Positions 8,137 through 17,089 are shown, counted from the first letter of the stretch. The stretch is DNA of 64,000 bases from RBG-16-66-20 sp052386675 (GCA_052386675.1 JBQTJX010000002.1:1-64000); one strand, 5' to 3'. The notes: generated from the sequence alone by a model not told the origin. Made by a program: numbers and translations.

Positions 8137-8982
8137 TCACTCCAGCGTGAGGCGCGCGACCTCGACCTTGACGTGCGGCGCCAGGTCCACCGGGCGGTCG
8201 CCGTAGGTCAGGCGCACGTGCTGCGCATTGCCGATGATGAGCTGGAACGGCGGCTCGCCGTCCAACTGGAGCTCGCTGCCCGCGGCATTGAGCTGCGACA
8301 GCAGCAGCCTGCCGCCGCGGCCGCGCACCTCGACCCAGGACTCGCGCACGAAGCGCAGCACCAGGCGCCGGCTGCCTTCCGCGACGGGCTGCGGCCGCGC
8401 TTCGGCGGCCGGCTTCCCGTTCGATTCGCCCTCCGCCATCGGGGCGACCTGCGGCGGCGCGACGATGCTCGAGGCTGCCGCGCTCGCCACCGGGCCGCGC
8501 TGCGGCTCGAGCGCGACCGGCTGCGGCGCCTGCGCCGCCGGGACGAAGCTGAGCCGCGCCGCGCGCGCGCGTTCCTGCTGCCATTCGATCGCCACCGCGG
8601 CGATTACCGCCAGCAGCGCGACCGACAGCGCGACATAGGTCAGGTTGCTGCGCCGTGCGCTGTCGGTGATCGGAATCGGGCGGCGCACAGAAGTCACCGC
8701 GGCGGTGTTGTCCGGCGCGGCGAGGCGCGCCGCGACGCGGCCGACCATCGCCTCCGCATCCAGCTTGAGCAGGCGCGCGTAAGCGCGCAGCATGCCGCGC
8801 GCGAAGGTGCCGGCGGGCAGGCGGTCGTAGTGCTCCCGCTCCAGGGCCTCGATCTGGCGCGGCGCGAACTTCAACTGCTGCGCGATGTCGGCGATGGAAA
8901 GGCCCAGTGCCTCCCGCGCCCGCGCCAATTCGGCCCCGACGCCGCCGCCTTCGCCTGCCGTCGCGGCGACTTCCTCAGTCAT
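8137..8982 (-). CDS. rodZ: RodZ-like cytoskeletal/HTH membrane protein
   Basis: 281 residues: an N-terminal helix-turn-helix of the HTH_25 type (about residues 17-85, with LARAREALGLSIADIAQQL), a basic juxtamembrane segment, one membrane helix at about 114-133, a Pro/Ala-rich linker and a C-terminal beta domain of the DUF4115 type (about 205-281). RodZ links MreB to the cell wall machinery and helps keep rod shape. It overlaps pilW by 8 bases and is followed by ispG after 5 bases, the classic pilW-rodZ-ispG order. Confidence 0.88.
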   Translation of the reverse strand: MTEEVAATAGEGGGVGAELARAREALGLSIADIAQQLKFAPRQIEALEREHYDRLPAGTFARGMLRAYARLLKLDAEAMVGRVAARLAAPDNTAAVTSVRRPIPITDSARRSNLTYVALSVALLAVIAAVAIEWQQERARAARLSFVPAAQAPQPVALEPQRGPVASAAASSIVAPPQVAPMAEGESNGKPAAEARPQPVAEGSRRLVLRFVRESWVEVRGRGGRLLLSQLNAAGSELQLDGEPPFQLIIGNAQHVRLTYGDRPVDLAPHVKVEVARLTLE

Positions 8983-9796
8983 ATTCCCCGCGTTGCAGCT
9001 GCTGGTACTCGCGCGAGGCCGGGAAGCGGCGCCGCAGCTGGTTGCCCAGGCTCGACTCGGCGACGCGCTCGCCCAGCTTGCGCTCGATGCGCAGCGCGAG
9101 CCAGAGCGACTCCGGGGTCGGCTCGACCAGCTTGTTGAAATGGGACACCAGCTTGCGCGCCTCCTCGAGGCTGCCCTGCTGGTAGCGCAGCTGGCCGAGG
9201 TTGACCAGCGAGGTCAGGTCGTTCGGGTCCTGCCGCAGCGCACCCTGGAAGAAGGTCTCCGCTTCCTTGGTCATGCCCTTGCGCATCGAGCACACGCCGG
9301 CCGCCGAGGACGCGCGCCAGGGCGCCGGGTTGAGCGGGTTGCGGATCGCGCGCTGGAAGTAGTTCAGCGAATCCGCCTCGCGCCCGACCTGGCACAGGAA
9401 CCAGCCATAGCGGTGGTTGATCTCGGAGTCGGTCGGCGACAGCTGCAGCGCGCGCTCGAAATTCTGCTGCGCGAGCTTGGGCTCGCGCAGTTCCATGTAG
9501 ACCGCGCCGAGCATGCTGTAGGCAAGCGCGTAACCCGGATCGGCCTGCACCGCCAGGCGCAGTTCCTCGAGGGCGACCGCCATGTTGCCCTGCGAGTAGT
9601 ACAGCGAGCCGAGCTCGGTGCGGATGCGCGCGCGATTGCGCGGGTCGGAAGGATCGACGCTGCTGCCGCTGCTGCTGCTGGCGTGCTCGAGCACCGGTTC
9701 CTGCGGTCCCGTGGATTCGCACGCGGAGAGCAAGGCAGCGAGCGCCACCGCGACCGGCAGCAGGTTCCGTGACCACGTCGCTCGTGCCTGGGTCAT
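8975..9796 (-). CDS. pilW: Type IV pilus biogenesis/stability lipoprotein PilW (PilF)
   Basis: A 273-residue lipoprotein with a lipobox (LLSAC, Cys26) and about six tetratricopeptide repeats (for example LGSLYYSQGNMAVALEELRL). The family acts as a pilotin that helps the PilQ secretin assemble in the outer membrane. The tail beyond residue 230 is basic and less conserved. It overlaps rlmN by 4 bases (ATGA) and rodZ by 8. No other pilus gene is in the window, as is usual for this locus. Confidence 0.9.
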   Translation of the reverse strand: MTQARATWSRNLLPVAVALAALLSACESTGPQEPVLEHASSSSGSSVDPSDPRNRARIRTELGSLYYSQGNMAVALEELRLAVQADPGYALAYSMLGAVYMELREPKLAQQNFERALQLSPTDSEINHRYGWFLCQVGREADSLNYFQRAIRNPLNPAPWRASSAAGVCSMRKGMTKEAETFFQGALRQDPNDLTSLVNLGQLRYQQGSLEEARKLVSHFNKLVEPTPESLWLALRIERKLGERVAESSLGNQLRRRFPASREYQQLQRGEYD

Positions 9797-10896
9797 GCGC
9801 GTACCTCCGTGATGACGATGCCGCGACGGCGGGTGCGGTCCTGCACGTCGCCGGCGAGCTGGCCGCAGGCGGCGTCGATGCCCTCGCCGCGGGTCTTGCG
9901 GGTGGTGGTGGTCAGGCCGGCGCGCTGCAGCACCTCCGAGAAGCGGCGGATGCGCTCCGGCGGCGAGCGATGCAATCCGGAACCCTGGAACGGGTTGAAC
10001 GGGATCAGGTTGAACTTGCAGCGCACCCGGGCCGCGATGTCCACCAGTTCGCGCGCGTGCGCCGGGCTGTCGTTGACGCCGTCGAGCATGACGTACTCGA
10101 AGGTAATGAAATCGCGCGGCGCGTGCTCCAGGTAGCGGTTGCAGGCCGCCAGCAGTTCGGCGATCGGATACTTGCGATTGATCGGCACAAGGCGATCGCG
10201 CAGCGCGTCATTGGGCGCGTGCAGTGACACCGCCAGCGCCACCGGGCATTCCGCGGCCAGCCGGTCCATGCCCGGGACCACGCCCGATGTGGACACCGTG
10301 ACGCGGCGGCGCGACAGGCCGTAGGCGTTATCGTCCAGCATCAGGCGCAGCGCCGGGATCACGGCATCCAGGTTGAGCATCGGCTCGCCCATGCCCATGA
10401 ACACAACGTTGCTGACGTGGCGGCCCTGCCGGGCGCGGCTGGACGAATTGACCCGCTCGCCCAGCAGCTTTTCCGCAAGCCACAGCTGGCCGACGATCTC
10501 GGCGGTGGTCAGGTTGCGGTTGAAGCCCTGCTTGCCGGTGGAGCAGAACGAGCAATCGAGCGTGCAGCCCGCCTGGCTGGAGACGCACAGCGTGCCGCGA
10601 CCGGTTTCCGGGATGAACACCGATTCGATGGCATTGGCGCCATCGACCTTCAGCAGCCACTTGCGGGTCTCGTCGGGCGCGGTGCTGTCGCCGACGATCT
10701 CCGGCAGCCGGATGCAGGCTTTCGCCTCCAGCTTTGCGCGCAAGTCCTTGGCGAGGTCGGTCATGGCGGCGAAGTCGCCCGCGCCGCGCTTGTGGATCCA
10801 GGCCAGCACCTGCCGCGAGCGGAAGGGCTTCTCGCCGAGACCGGCGAACCAGGCCTCCATCCCCTTGGCGTCGAACTCGAGCAGGTTGACCGGCAT
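9793..10896 (-). CDS. rlmN: Dual-specificity 23S rRNA/tRNA adenine-C2 methyltransferase RlmN
   Basis: A 367-residue radical SAM enzyme that methylates A2503 of 23S rRNA and A37 of some tRNAs. The radical SAM cysteines lie in CTLDCSFC (Cys111, 115 and 118). The SAM-binding GMGEPMLN motif follows, and the C-terminal GEGIDAACGQL holds the methyl-carrying Cys. Length is typical. It starts 13 bases after ndk and overlaps pilW by 4 bases. Confidence 0.97.
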   Translation of the reverse strand: MPVNLLEFDAKGMEAWFAGLGEKPFRSRQVLAWIHKRGAGDFAAMTDLAKDLRAKLEAKACIRLPEIVGDSTAPDETRKWLLKVDGANAIESVFIPETGRGTLCVSSQAGCTLDCSFCSTGKQGFNRNLTTAEIVGQLWLAEKLLGERVNSSSRARQGRHVSNVVFMGMGEPMLNLDAVIPALRLMLDDNAYGLSRRRVTVSTSGVVPGMDRLAAECPVALAVSLHAPNDALRDRLVPINRKYPIAELLAACNRYLEHAPRDFITFEYVMLDGVNDSPAHARELVDIAARVRCKFNLIPFNPFQGSGLHRSPPERIRRFSEVLQRAGLTTTTRKTRGEGIDAACGQLAGDVQDRTRRRGIVITEVRA

Positions 10897-10909
10897 CGCC
10901 GCTGTTTCC

Positions 10910-11335
10910 CTAGCGGGGGAACACGTCGCAGGACGGGAAGAAGTACGCGATCTCGACGCGCGCGTTGTCCGCGGAATCCGAGCCGTGCACCGCGTTGGCG
11001 TCGATGCTGTCGGCGAAGTCGGCGCGGATGGTGCCCTTGTCCGCCTTCTTCGGGTCCGTGGCGCCCATCAGTTCGCGGTTGCGCGCGATGGCGTTGTCGC
11101 CCTGGAGCACCTGCACCAGGACCGGGCCGGAAACCATGAACGAGACCAGGTCCCTGAAGAACGGCCGCTCGCGGTGCACCGCGTAGAAGCCCTCGGCCTG
11201 GGCCTGCGACAGGTGCGTCATGCGCGCGGCGATGACCTTGAGGCCCGCCGCCTCGAAGCGCGCGATGATGGCGCCGACGGCGTTCTTCGCCACGGCGTCC
11301 GGCTTGATGATCGAAAGTGTGCGTTCCACAGCCAT
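10910..11335 (-). CDS. ndk: Nucleoside diphosphate kinase
   Basis: A 141-residue enzyme that balances NTP and dNTP pools by phosphate transfer through a histidine. The N-terminal ERTLSIIKPDAV and the active-site region NAVHGSDSADNA (catalytic His) are intact. The frame is open upstream, but ATG 11335, preceded by GGGAGAAGCTGGAA, gives the standard length. It is the first gene of the nine-gene operon running to der. Confidence 0.97.
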   Translation of the reverse strand: MAVERTLSIIKPDAVAKNAVGAIIARFEAAGLKVIAARMTHLSQAQAEGFYAVHRERPFFRDLVSFMVSGPVLVQVLQGDNAIARNRELMGATDPKKADKGTIRADFADSIDANAVHGSDSADNARVEIAYFFPSCDVFPR

Positions 11336-11373
11336 TTCCAGCTTCTCCCGGCCCGGTTTGTATAAAGTCTGAA

Positions 11374-11382
11374 AGTATAGCA
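11374..11382 (-). promoter_or_regulatory. Extended -10 promoter for the ndk-to-der operon
   Basis: On the minus strand TGCTATACT forms an extended -10 (TGnTATACT), placing a transcript start near 11367 and a leader of about 32 bases before ndk. No good -35 hexamer is seen, which fits the extended -10 class. The assignment is by pattern only. Confidence 0.5.
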
Positions 11383-11425
11383 CGATGGGACACTCTTTCA
11401 CGCAGAAAAACAAAGGGTTGCAGCC

Positions 11426-12223
11426 ATGTACCACACTCTCCAGCTGACCGCCGCCGGGCGCATCGCGACCGTGACCCTGAACCGCCCTGAGGCGCGCAAC
11501 GCCATGTCCGCCGAACTGATGCGGGAAATGATTGCCTGCGCAGCGGAAATTGCACCGCGGGGCGACGTCGACGTGGTGATCGTGCGCGGCGCCGGCGTGT
11601 GCTTTTCCGCCGGCGCGGACCTGAAGGACGGCAGCCGCTGGGCGAACCAGGACATGCCGCTGCACGAGCGGCGCGAGATCGCCTCGCTTGGATACCGCAT
11701 GGCGCGGGCCTGGGAGGAACTGCCGCAGATCACGCTGGCGGCGATCGAGGGCTACGCCATCGGCGGCGGTCTCGCACTCGCCGCGTCGCTCGACTGGCGG
11801 GTCGTCGCGAAGGATGCCTTCGTCTCGCTGCCCGAGATCGCGCTAGGCATCCCGCTCACCTGGGGCACGTTGCCGCGGCTGGTCAACCTCGTCGGCCCGG
11901 CCCGCGCCAAGCGCCTGACCATCCTGTGCGAGCGCATTCCGGCCGAAGAAGCGCTGGCGATGGGGCTGGTGGACTACGTTTGCGCTTCCGGCAAGGCGCT
12001 CGAGAAGGCGCGCGCGGTCGCGAAGCAGGTGCTGGAACTGCCGCAATCCTCGGTGCGCATGAGCAAGGAAACCATCCACGCCTACGCCAGCATCGGCGCG
12101 CATGCGGCGACGCACATGTCGCACGACCAGATCCAGGTTGCTGCGGCGAGCGCCGAAGCGAAGGCGGCGCGGGAGGCGTTCGCGGTCAGGAAGAATAAAG
12201 GCGCGAAAACGCGGCGCGCTTGA
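11426..12223 (+). CDS. Enoyl-CoA hydratase/isomerase family protein
   Basis: A 265-residue crotonase-fold protein. The CoA-binding and oxyanion-hole segments FSAGADLK and EGYAIGGGLALAAS are clear. The second catalytic Glu of classical hydratases is present (SLPEIALGI), but the first, expected after the GGG turn, is Ala. It may therefore act as an isomerase or on another acyl-CoA. It stands alone, divergent from ndk with about 90 bases between them, and converges on tilS with an 11-base gap. Confidence 0.85.
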   Translation: MYHTLQLTAAGRIATVTLNRPEARNAMSAELMREMIACAAEIAPRGDVDVVIVRGAGVCFSAGADLKDGSRWANQDMPLHERREIASLGYRMARAWEELPQITLAAIEGYAIGGGLALAASLDWRVVAKDAFVSLPEIALGIPLTWGTLPRLVNLVGPARAKRLTILCERIPAEEALAMGLVDYVCASGKALEKARAVAKQVLELPQSSVRMSKETIHAYASIGAHAATHMSHDQIQVAAASAEAKAAREAFAVRKNKGAKTRRA

Positions 12224-12234
12224 GCCGCCAAATG

Positions 12235-13494
12235 TTACCGATCGTACACATTCGCCACGCGCGGGTGCCATTCCGGCACCAGCCCCACCGCGCCGGCCCC
12301 GACACGGAACGGCGCGTGGATGCCGATTCCCGGCACCCACACCAACTCGGTTCCGCTGGCGAGTAGCGGCAGCCCGGCGCGCTGCCATTCCGGAACGCCG
12401 GATTCCTGGAACAGGTTCTTGAGCGTGCGACGGGGACGGTTCGGATCCGGCTGCAGCCGGTCTCCCGGCGCGCGCAGCCTTACGGTCAGGCCTGAGGCGG
12501 CGCGGACGGGATCGATCCCCTCGCCCCGCAGCTTGCGGAACCTCAGTTCCCCGCCCAGCGCCGGCAGCTCCAGCCGGCTCGCGCCGTTCCAATTCACTGG
12601 CTTGAAGCCTTGCGGCGCCAGGGGTTCTTCGAGACACACTTTCCCGCGGTAGTTCCGCAGCACTGCGCCGTCGTGTTCCAGCTTCATGCGCGAGCTGCCG
12701 GTGGCAAGCTGCCGGAGCATGTCCGCGAGCCGCGCCTCGCTCGGCGCGCGCAGGCCATTCGTGGCGAGGAACGCGCGCAGCAGCGCGCGCTCGTCAACCT
12801 GACGTGCCGAGAAATGCCGCGCCGCCCGCGCCAGCGCCTCGCGCCAGCGCGGAAACCGTTGGGCAAGCAATGGTCCAACGCGCCGGCGGATGAAATTGCG
12901 CGTCAGCGCTTCATCGACATTCGATTCGTCCTCGATCCACGCCAGTCGGCTCGCCCTCGCGTAGGCGAGGATGGCTTCGCGCGGCACCGCTAGCAGCGGC
13001 CGCAGCAGCCGCTTGTTCCCGAGCTTCCCGGCCACGGGCATGCCGCTCGCGCCCGCGAGGCCCGTCCCGCGCAGCAGGTTGAACAGCACCGTCTCGGCCT
13101 GGTCGTCCAGCTGGTGGCCGAAGGCGACGGCATCCACGCGCAGCGCTTCGAAGACCGCGCGGCGGGCGGCGCGCGCGGCGGCCTCAAGGCCCTTTCCGGA
13201 CTTCACCACCTTGACGCGCCGGGAAACGAAAGAGACATCGAGCTTGCGGCAGAACCCGGCGCATGACCTGCGCCACGCATCCGCGTTCCGGCTCAGGCCA
13301 TGGTGGACATGCACCGCGGAGAGGCGATAGCCGAACTCCGGAGCGAGGCGCTGCAATACATGGACCAGCACGGTGGAATCCACGCCGCCGGAGAATCCGG
13401 CGGCAAGGCGCTTGCCGCGCAAATCGAGCCCCGCCAGGGCCGCGCGGGCGGCGGCGAGGACTTCAGCGCTCCGCGGTTTCCTTGAAGCGGCCAT
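12235..13494 (-). CDS. tilS: tRNA(Ile)-lysidine synthetase
   Basis: A 419-residue enzyme that converts C34 of tRNA-Ile(CAU) to lysidine so that it reads AUA. The N-terminal PP-loop SGGVDS is at residues 35-40, followed by VHVHHGLSRNAD. The central substrate-binding and C-terminal domains are of normal size (LRAPGDRLQPDPNRPRRTLK). It overlaps the end of accA by 32 bases and is the last gene of its minus-strand run. Confidence 0.96.
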   Translation of the reverse strand: MAASRKPRSAEVLAAARAALAGLDLRGKRLAAGFSGGVDSTVLVHVLQRLAPEFGYRLSAVHVHHGLSRNADAWRRSCAGFCRKLDVSFVSRRVKVVKSGKGLEAAARAARRAVFEALRVDAVAFGHQLDDQAETVLFNLLRGTGLAGASGMPVAGKLGNKRLLRPLLAVPREAILAYARASRLAWIEDESNVDEALTRNFIRRRVGPLLAQRFPRWREALARAARHFSARQVDERALLRAFLATNGLRAPSEARLADMLRQLATGSSRMKLEHDGAVLRNYRGKVCLEEPLAPQGFKPVNWNGASRLELPALGGELRFRKLRGEGIDPVRAASGLTVRLRAPGDRLQPDPNRPRRTLKNLFQESGVPEWQRAGLPLLASGTELVWVPGIGIHAPFRVGAGAVGLVPEWHPRVANVYDR

Positions 13495-14431
13495 GGCTCA
13501 TGAGGCGGTCCAGGCGCTCCTCGACGAGCTCCTTCGGCTTCTTCTCCCGCAGCTGGCGCAGGGCCTCCGCGAGCGCCTTTTTCAGCGTCGCGGCGGTGGC
13601 CTGGGGATCGCGGTGCGCGCCGCCCAGCGGCTCGTTCACGATCTTGTCGATGAGGCCGAGGGTCTTCAGCCGGTTGGAGGTGATGCCCAGCGTCTCGGCG
13701 GCCTCGGGCGCCTTGTCGGCGCTCTTCCACAGGATGGAGGCGCAACCCTCGGGCGAAATCACCGAATAGGTCGCGTACTGAAGCATGAGGACAAGGTCGC
13801 CCACCGCGATGGCAAGCGCGCCGCCCGAGCCGCCCTCGCCGATCACGGTGACGATGATCGGCGTCTTCAGGCTGGCCATCACATACAGGTTGCGGCCGAT
13901 GGCCTCGGACTGGTTGCGCGCCTCGGCGTCCAGCCCCGGGTAGGCCCCGGGGGTGTCCACGAAGGTGAACACCGGCAGCGCGAACTTGTCGGCCATTTCC
14001 ATCAGCCGGCGCGCCTTGCGGTAGCCCTCCGGGCGCGGCATGCCGAAATTGCGCAGGATCTTTTCCTTGGTGTCGCGCCCCTTCTGGTGGCCGATGACCA
14101 CGCAGGCCTCGCCCTCGAAGCGCGCCAGGCCGGCGATGATGGAGGCGTCGTCGCCGAACATGCGGTCGCCGTGCATCTCCTCGAAGTGCGTGAACAGCAT
14201 GCCGATGTAGTCCAGCGTGTAGGGCCGCTGGGGATGGCGCGCCACCTGCGCCACCTGCCAGGGGGTCAGCTTGGCGTAGATCTCCTTGGTGAGCGCCTGG
14301 CTTTTCTTGGTCAGGCGCTGGATTTCCTCGGAGATGTCCACCGCGGAGTCATCCTGGACGTAGCGCAACTCTTCGATGCGCGTCTCCAGCTCGGCCACGG
14401 GCTGCTCGAATTCGAGGAAGGTGGTCTTCAT
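13463..14431 (-). CDS. accA: Acetyl-CoA carboxylase carboxyltransferase subunit alpha
   Basis: A 322-residue subunit that, with AccD, moves the carboxyl group from biotin to acetyl-CoA in the first step of fatty acid synthesis. Family landmarks include FLEFEQPVAELETRI at the start, VIGHQKGRDTKEK, FVDTPGAYPGLDAEARNQSE and GEGGSGGALAI. Length is standard. It sits between the glycosylase gene and tilS, as in many Burkholderiales; the usual neighbour lysC is not next to tilS here. Confidence 0.97.
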   Translation of the reverse strand: MKTTFLEFEQPVAELETRIEELRYVQDDSAVDISEEIQRLTKKSQALTKEIYAKLTPWQVAQVARHPQRPYTLDYIGMLFTHFEEMHGDRMFGDDASIIAGLARFEGEACVVIGHQKGRDTKEKILRNFGMPRPEGYRKARRLMEMADKFALPVFTFVDTPGAYPGLDAEARNQSEAIGRNLYVMASLKTPIIVTVIGEGGSGGALAIAVGDLVLMLQYATYSVISPEGCASILWKSADKAPEAAETLGITSNRLKTLGLIDKIVNEPLGGAHRDPQATAATLKKALAEALRQLREKKPKELVEERLDRLMSHGRFKETAER

Positions 14432-14462
14432 CGCGGCAGCATTCTACGCCCGGGCGCGGGAA

Positions 14463-15080
14463 TCAATATTCCACCGGCAGCGGGTCCAGCGACCGCCACA
14501 GGTACCAGGTGGCCACCGAGCGCCAGGGCGCCCAGGTCTCCCCCAGTCGGCGCATGCGGGACACCGGCACCTTGCGCCCCTTGAAGTAGTGCAGCCGGAG
14601 CGCCTTCTGCAGGCCCAGATCGTCCAGCGGGAACACGTCCGGGCGCAGGAGGTTGAACATGAGGAACATCTCCGCGGTCCAGCGGCCGATGCCGCGCACC
14701 TGCACCAGTTCCGCGATGACCTCCTCGTCGGGCATGTGCGGCCAGCGGGCGACATGGACGGTGCCCTCGGCGAAATGGCGCGCCAGGTCGGCGATGTACT
14801 CGGTTTTGCGGTCCGACAGGCCGCAGGCGCGCAGCTTCGGGCGCGGCTGCGCCAGCACCTGGCCCGGCGACATCGCCGGCACCAGTTCGATGACGCGATT
14901 CCATACGCTCTGCGCCGCCTTGACCGAGATCTGCTGGCCGACGATGGCGCGCGCCAGCGTGGCGAAAGGTTCGCCACGCCGCTGCAACGCGATGCCCGGA
15001 AAGTTGCGCATGATGCCGCCCAGCACCGGGTCTCTCCTCGCCAGGGAGCGCTTCGCCGCGGTCCAGAATTCGGGCTTCAT
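14463..15080 (-). CDS. DNA-3-methyladenine glycosylase II (HhH-GPD superfamily)
   Basis: A 205-residue base-excision repair enzyme that removes alkylated purines. The helix-hairpin-helix (VRGIGRWTAEMFLMF, about residues 128-142) and the following catalytic Asp region (FPLDDLG, Asp153/154) are intact. It lacks the extra N-terminal domain of E. coli AlkA, as many betaproteobacterial members do. Spacing to accA is 31 bases and to the upstream gene 7, so co-transcription is likely. Confidence 0.9.
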   Translation of the reverse strand: MKPEFWTAAKRSLARRDPVLGGIMRNFPGIALQRRGEPFATLARAIVGQQISVKAAQSVWNRVIELVPAMSPGQVLAQPRPKLRACGLSDRKTEYIADLARHFAEGTVHVARWPHMPDEEVIAELVQVRGIGRWTAEMFLMFNLLRPDVFPLDDLGLQKALRLHYFKGRKVPVSRMRRLGETWAPWRSVATWYLWRSLDPLPVEY

Positions 15081-15087
15081 CGCGCGC

Positions 15088-16101
15088 TCAGCTGCGCACG
15101 GCGAGCGGCAGGTTGACCAGCAGGTTCTGCGGCTTGAAGCGCACTTCGTCCGCCTCGTTCGACGACAGCGCGAGGTAGACCGGTCGGCCGGCGACGTCCG
15201 CGCGCATCGCGGCCGGGTCGGCGAAGTCCATGCGGAACAGGGCCAGGATGCGCCGCATGGCGCCCTGGTCCACCTCCTTGCCGTTCCACAGGTCGTTCAG
15301 GATCGTCGTGGATTCCGCGTCCAGCCCGATGTGCCACGCCCAGCGGGCCTCATCGATCCTGCGCAACGGCGTCACGCTCACAATCGTGCCGGTGAAATGC
15401 GCCACCCAGGCTTCGATCACCCGGCACAGCGCATCCAGCGCCGGCCGTCCGTAGGTGACGCTGATCACGGTATCGTGGCGCGAATGGCGGTCCCAGTAGA
15501 GCGCCGCGTTGCTCCGGTCCAGCACATCCAGGTTCACCGTCCCGAGCGCGCCCTGGGCCTCCACGATCAACCGGCCCAGGCTGCCGAACTGGTTGCCGGA
15601 AGCATGCATCTCGACCGTTTCCATGTCCGCGAGCAGCACATGCCCGTCCTTCAGGCTCGCCTTCTGCTCGCGGAAGAACAGTTCCGCGGCGCGCGCCTGC
15701 AGCGGATCCTCGCAGCCCTCCAGGATGTTGCGCAGGACCACGTGCGCTAGCTGCTCGACGAACAGCGGCGGCACATTGACGCCTTCCCCCTTGAACAGTC
15801 CCGCGTAGCAGGCCTCCACGGTTCCCGCCTCCAGCAGGCGGTCACGAAAGCGCAGCAGGATCCGGTAGTTGTCGCGCGCGTCGGCATCGGCGAGCGCCTC
15901 CAGTTCCGCGGGCGCCACCGCGCGGCGCGGCTCCCGCATCAGGGCCGCGTGCAGGGCGTGCTCGGCATCGCACGATTCCTCGACCGGGTGAATCTCAGGC
16001 CGCAGGTAATAGGCGCGCAGGAAGTCGTCGCTGACGCCGAGCCTTCCGGCCGGGTCCTTCTCAAGCAGGTGGTAGCCGCTGCTGCGCCAGAAATCCGGCA
16101 T
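15088..16101 (-). CDS. Conserved protein of unknown function, DUF6352-like
   Basis: A 337-residue soluble protein beginning MPDFWRSSGYHLLEKD. No enzymatic motif is recognised. The sequence resembles the betaproteobacterial family annotated as DUF6352, recalled from the N-terminal DFWRSSG and the EACYAGLFKGEGVNVPPLF region; this should be treated as tentative. The frame stays open to 16431, but that part overlaps the HNH gene out of frame, so the ATG at 16101, 32 bases after the HNH stop, is chosen. It lies between HNH and the DNA glycosylase in one minus-strand run. Confidence 0.7.
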   Translation of the reverse strand: MPDFWRSSGYHLLEKDPAGRLGVSDDFLRAYYLRPEIHPVEESCDAEHALHAALMREPRRAVAPAELEALADADARDNYRILLRFRDRLLEAGTVEACYAGLFKGEGVNVPPLFVEQLAHVVLRNILEGCEDPLQARAAELFFREQKASLKDGHVLLADMETVEMHASGNQFGSLGRLIVEAQGALGTVNLDVLDRSNAALYWDRHSRHDTVISVTYGRPALDALCRVIEAWVAHFTGTIVSVTPLRRIDEARWAWHIGLDAESTTILNDLWNGKEVDQGAMRRILALFRMDFADPAAMRADVAGRPVYLALSSNEADEVRFKPQNLLVNLPLAVRS

Positions 16102-16133
16102 GGCGGGGAACGCGCGAGCCCGGGCCGACGGCC

Positions 16134-16712
16134 CTAGGCCGGCACCAGCATCAGGCGCGAGTGCTCCGCCACATGCTGGCGCAGGAACTCCATCTGGTCC
16201 GAGAAAATGCGGCGGTTGGTGAGGATCAGGTACTCCGCCTTGTTCGGGACGTAGGGCGCGTACAGCAGTTCCATGTCCGCTTCCTCCGGCAGCCGGTTGC
16301 GCTTGTGGCCATTGCAGTGCCGGCAGGCGGTGACCACGTTCATCCAGGTATCCCGTCCGCCGCGCGACAGCGGGCGGATGTGGTCGCGGGTCAGGCGGAA
16401 GTAATTGAACTCCCCGCCGCAGTAGGCGCACATGTGCCGGTCGCGGCGGAACAGCTCGCGGTTGTTCAGCGGCGGCACCTGGTTGAAGCCCTTGGCCGCC
16501 AGCGCCTTGCCGCGGATGGCGATGATGGAGTGCGCCGTGATGCTGGAGCGCGCGCCCGTCGCCCGGGACAGGCCGCCGTGGAAGGTGAAGGTACGCTCGC
16601 CCATGGTCCAGGCGACCAGGTTCTTGGCGTAATAGAAGCAGGCCTGCTGCCAGCTGATCCAGCGGTGCGGGATGCCGTGGCTATCCAGGGTAAGGATGAG
16701 CGGACCGTCCAT
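16134..16712 (-). CDS. HNH endonuclease family protein
   Basis: A 192-residue protein with an HNH nuclease core at about residues 95-140: a zinc-binding CAYC (Cys95, Cys98), the RDHIRPLSRGG segment with the catalytic His111, Asn125, and CRHC (Cys130, Cys133) before His136. This arrangement matches stand-alone chromosomal HNH proteins of proteobacteria, whose role is not settled (DNA processing or repair is usual speculation). No methylase partner is nearby, so a restriction system is unlikely. Confidence 0.88.
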   Translation of the reverse strand: MDGPLILTLDSHGIPHRWISWQQACFYYAKNLVAWTMGERTFTFHGGLSRATGARSSITAHSIIAIRGKALAAKGFNQVPPLNNRELFRRDRHMCAYCGGEFNYFRLTRDHIRPLSRGGRDTWMNVVTACRHCNGHKRNRLPEEADMELLYAPYVPNKAEYLILTNRRIFSDQMEFLRQHVAEHSRLMLVPA

Positions 16713-16756
16713 GGCGACGGATTCTGCCTACTCGCCCTGTGCTTTGCAATGGCCGG

Positions 16757-16786
16757 AAAAACAAGGGGCTGCGAGGCGAACCTCAC
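16757..16786 (-). terminator. UUCG-capped hairpin downstream of the HU gene
   Basis: On the minus strand GTGAGG-TTCG-CCTCGC forms a 6-bp stem with a stable UUCG-type loop (16771-16786). A T-rich TGTTTTT follows after 7 bases. The distance between stem and T-run is longer than in a canonical terminator, so this may be only a weak stop or an mRNA-stabilising hairpin between HU and HNH. Confidence 0.35.
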
Positions 16787-16798
16787 GGCCGGTGGAAA

Positions 16799-17089
16799 CT
16801 AGCGTTCGCCGACCCGGTCCTTGAAGCCCTGGCCGGCGGCGAAGGCCGGCACGGTCTTGGCGTTGATGCGGATTTCCTTGCCGTTGGCCGGGCTGCGGCC
16901 GGCGCGCGCCTTCCTCTTGCGCGGCATGAAGGTCCCGAAGCCGACCACGGTGACCCGCTTGCCGCGCGCGACGTTGGCAACGATGGCGTCGAACACCGCG
17001 TTGACCGCCTCGCCCGCCGCGAGCTTGGAGAGGTTGCCCGCGCGCGCCGCAGCGTGAACGAGATCAGACTTGGTGACGACCGATGCCAT
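16799..17089 (-). CDS. HU-family DNA-binding protein
   Basis: A 96-residue nucleoid protein of the HU/IHF family. It begins MASVVTKSDLVHAAARAG, has the VTVVGFGTFMPRKRKARAGRSP DNA-contacting arm (about residues 45-66) and ends with KTVPAFAAGQGFKDRVGER. Members bend and compact DNA as dimers. The N-terminus is slightly longer than in E. coli HU. A good promoter lies about 60 bases upstream. Confidence 0.93.
   Translation of the reverse strand: MASVVTKSDLVHAAARAGNLSKLAAGEAVNAVFDAIVANVARGKRVTVVGFGTFMPRKRKARAGRSPANGKEIRINAKTVPAFAAGQGFKDRVGER

Noticed and set aside
8132..8584. A 151-codon N-terminal extension of ispG
   Set aside because: This stretch overlaps rodZ in another frame and has shadow-like Arg/Ala/Gly composition; IspG starts normally at 8131.
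13463..13494. The 32-base tilS/accA overlap as a possible frameshift
   Set aside because: Both proteins have normal termini and lengths; the overlap is a real coding overlap.
16102..16431. An N-terminal extension of the DUF6352-like gene
   Set aside because: It overlaps the HNH gene out of frame; the conserved-looking start is MPDFWRSSG at 16101.
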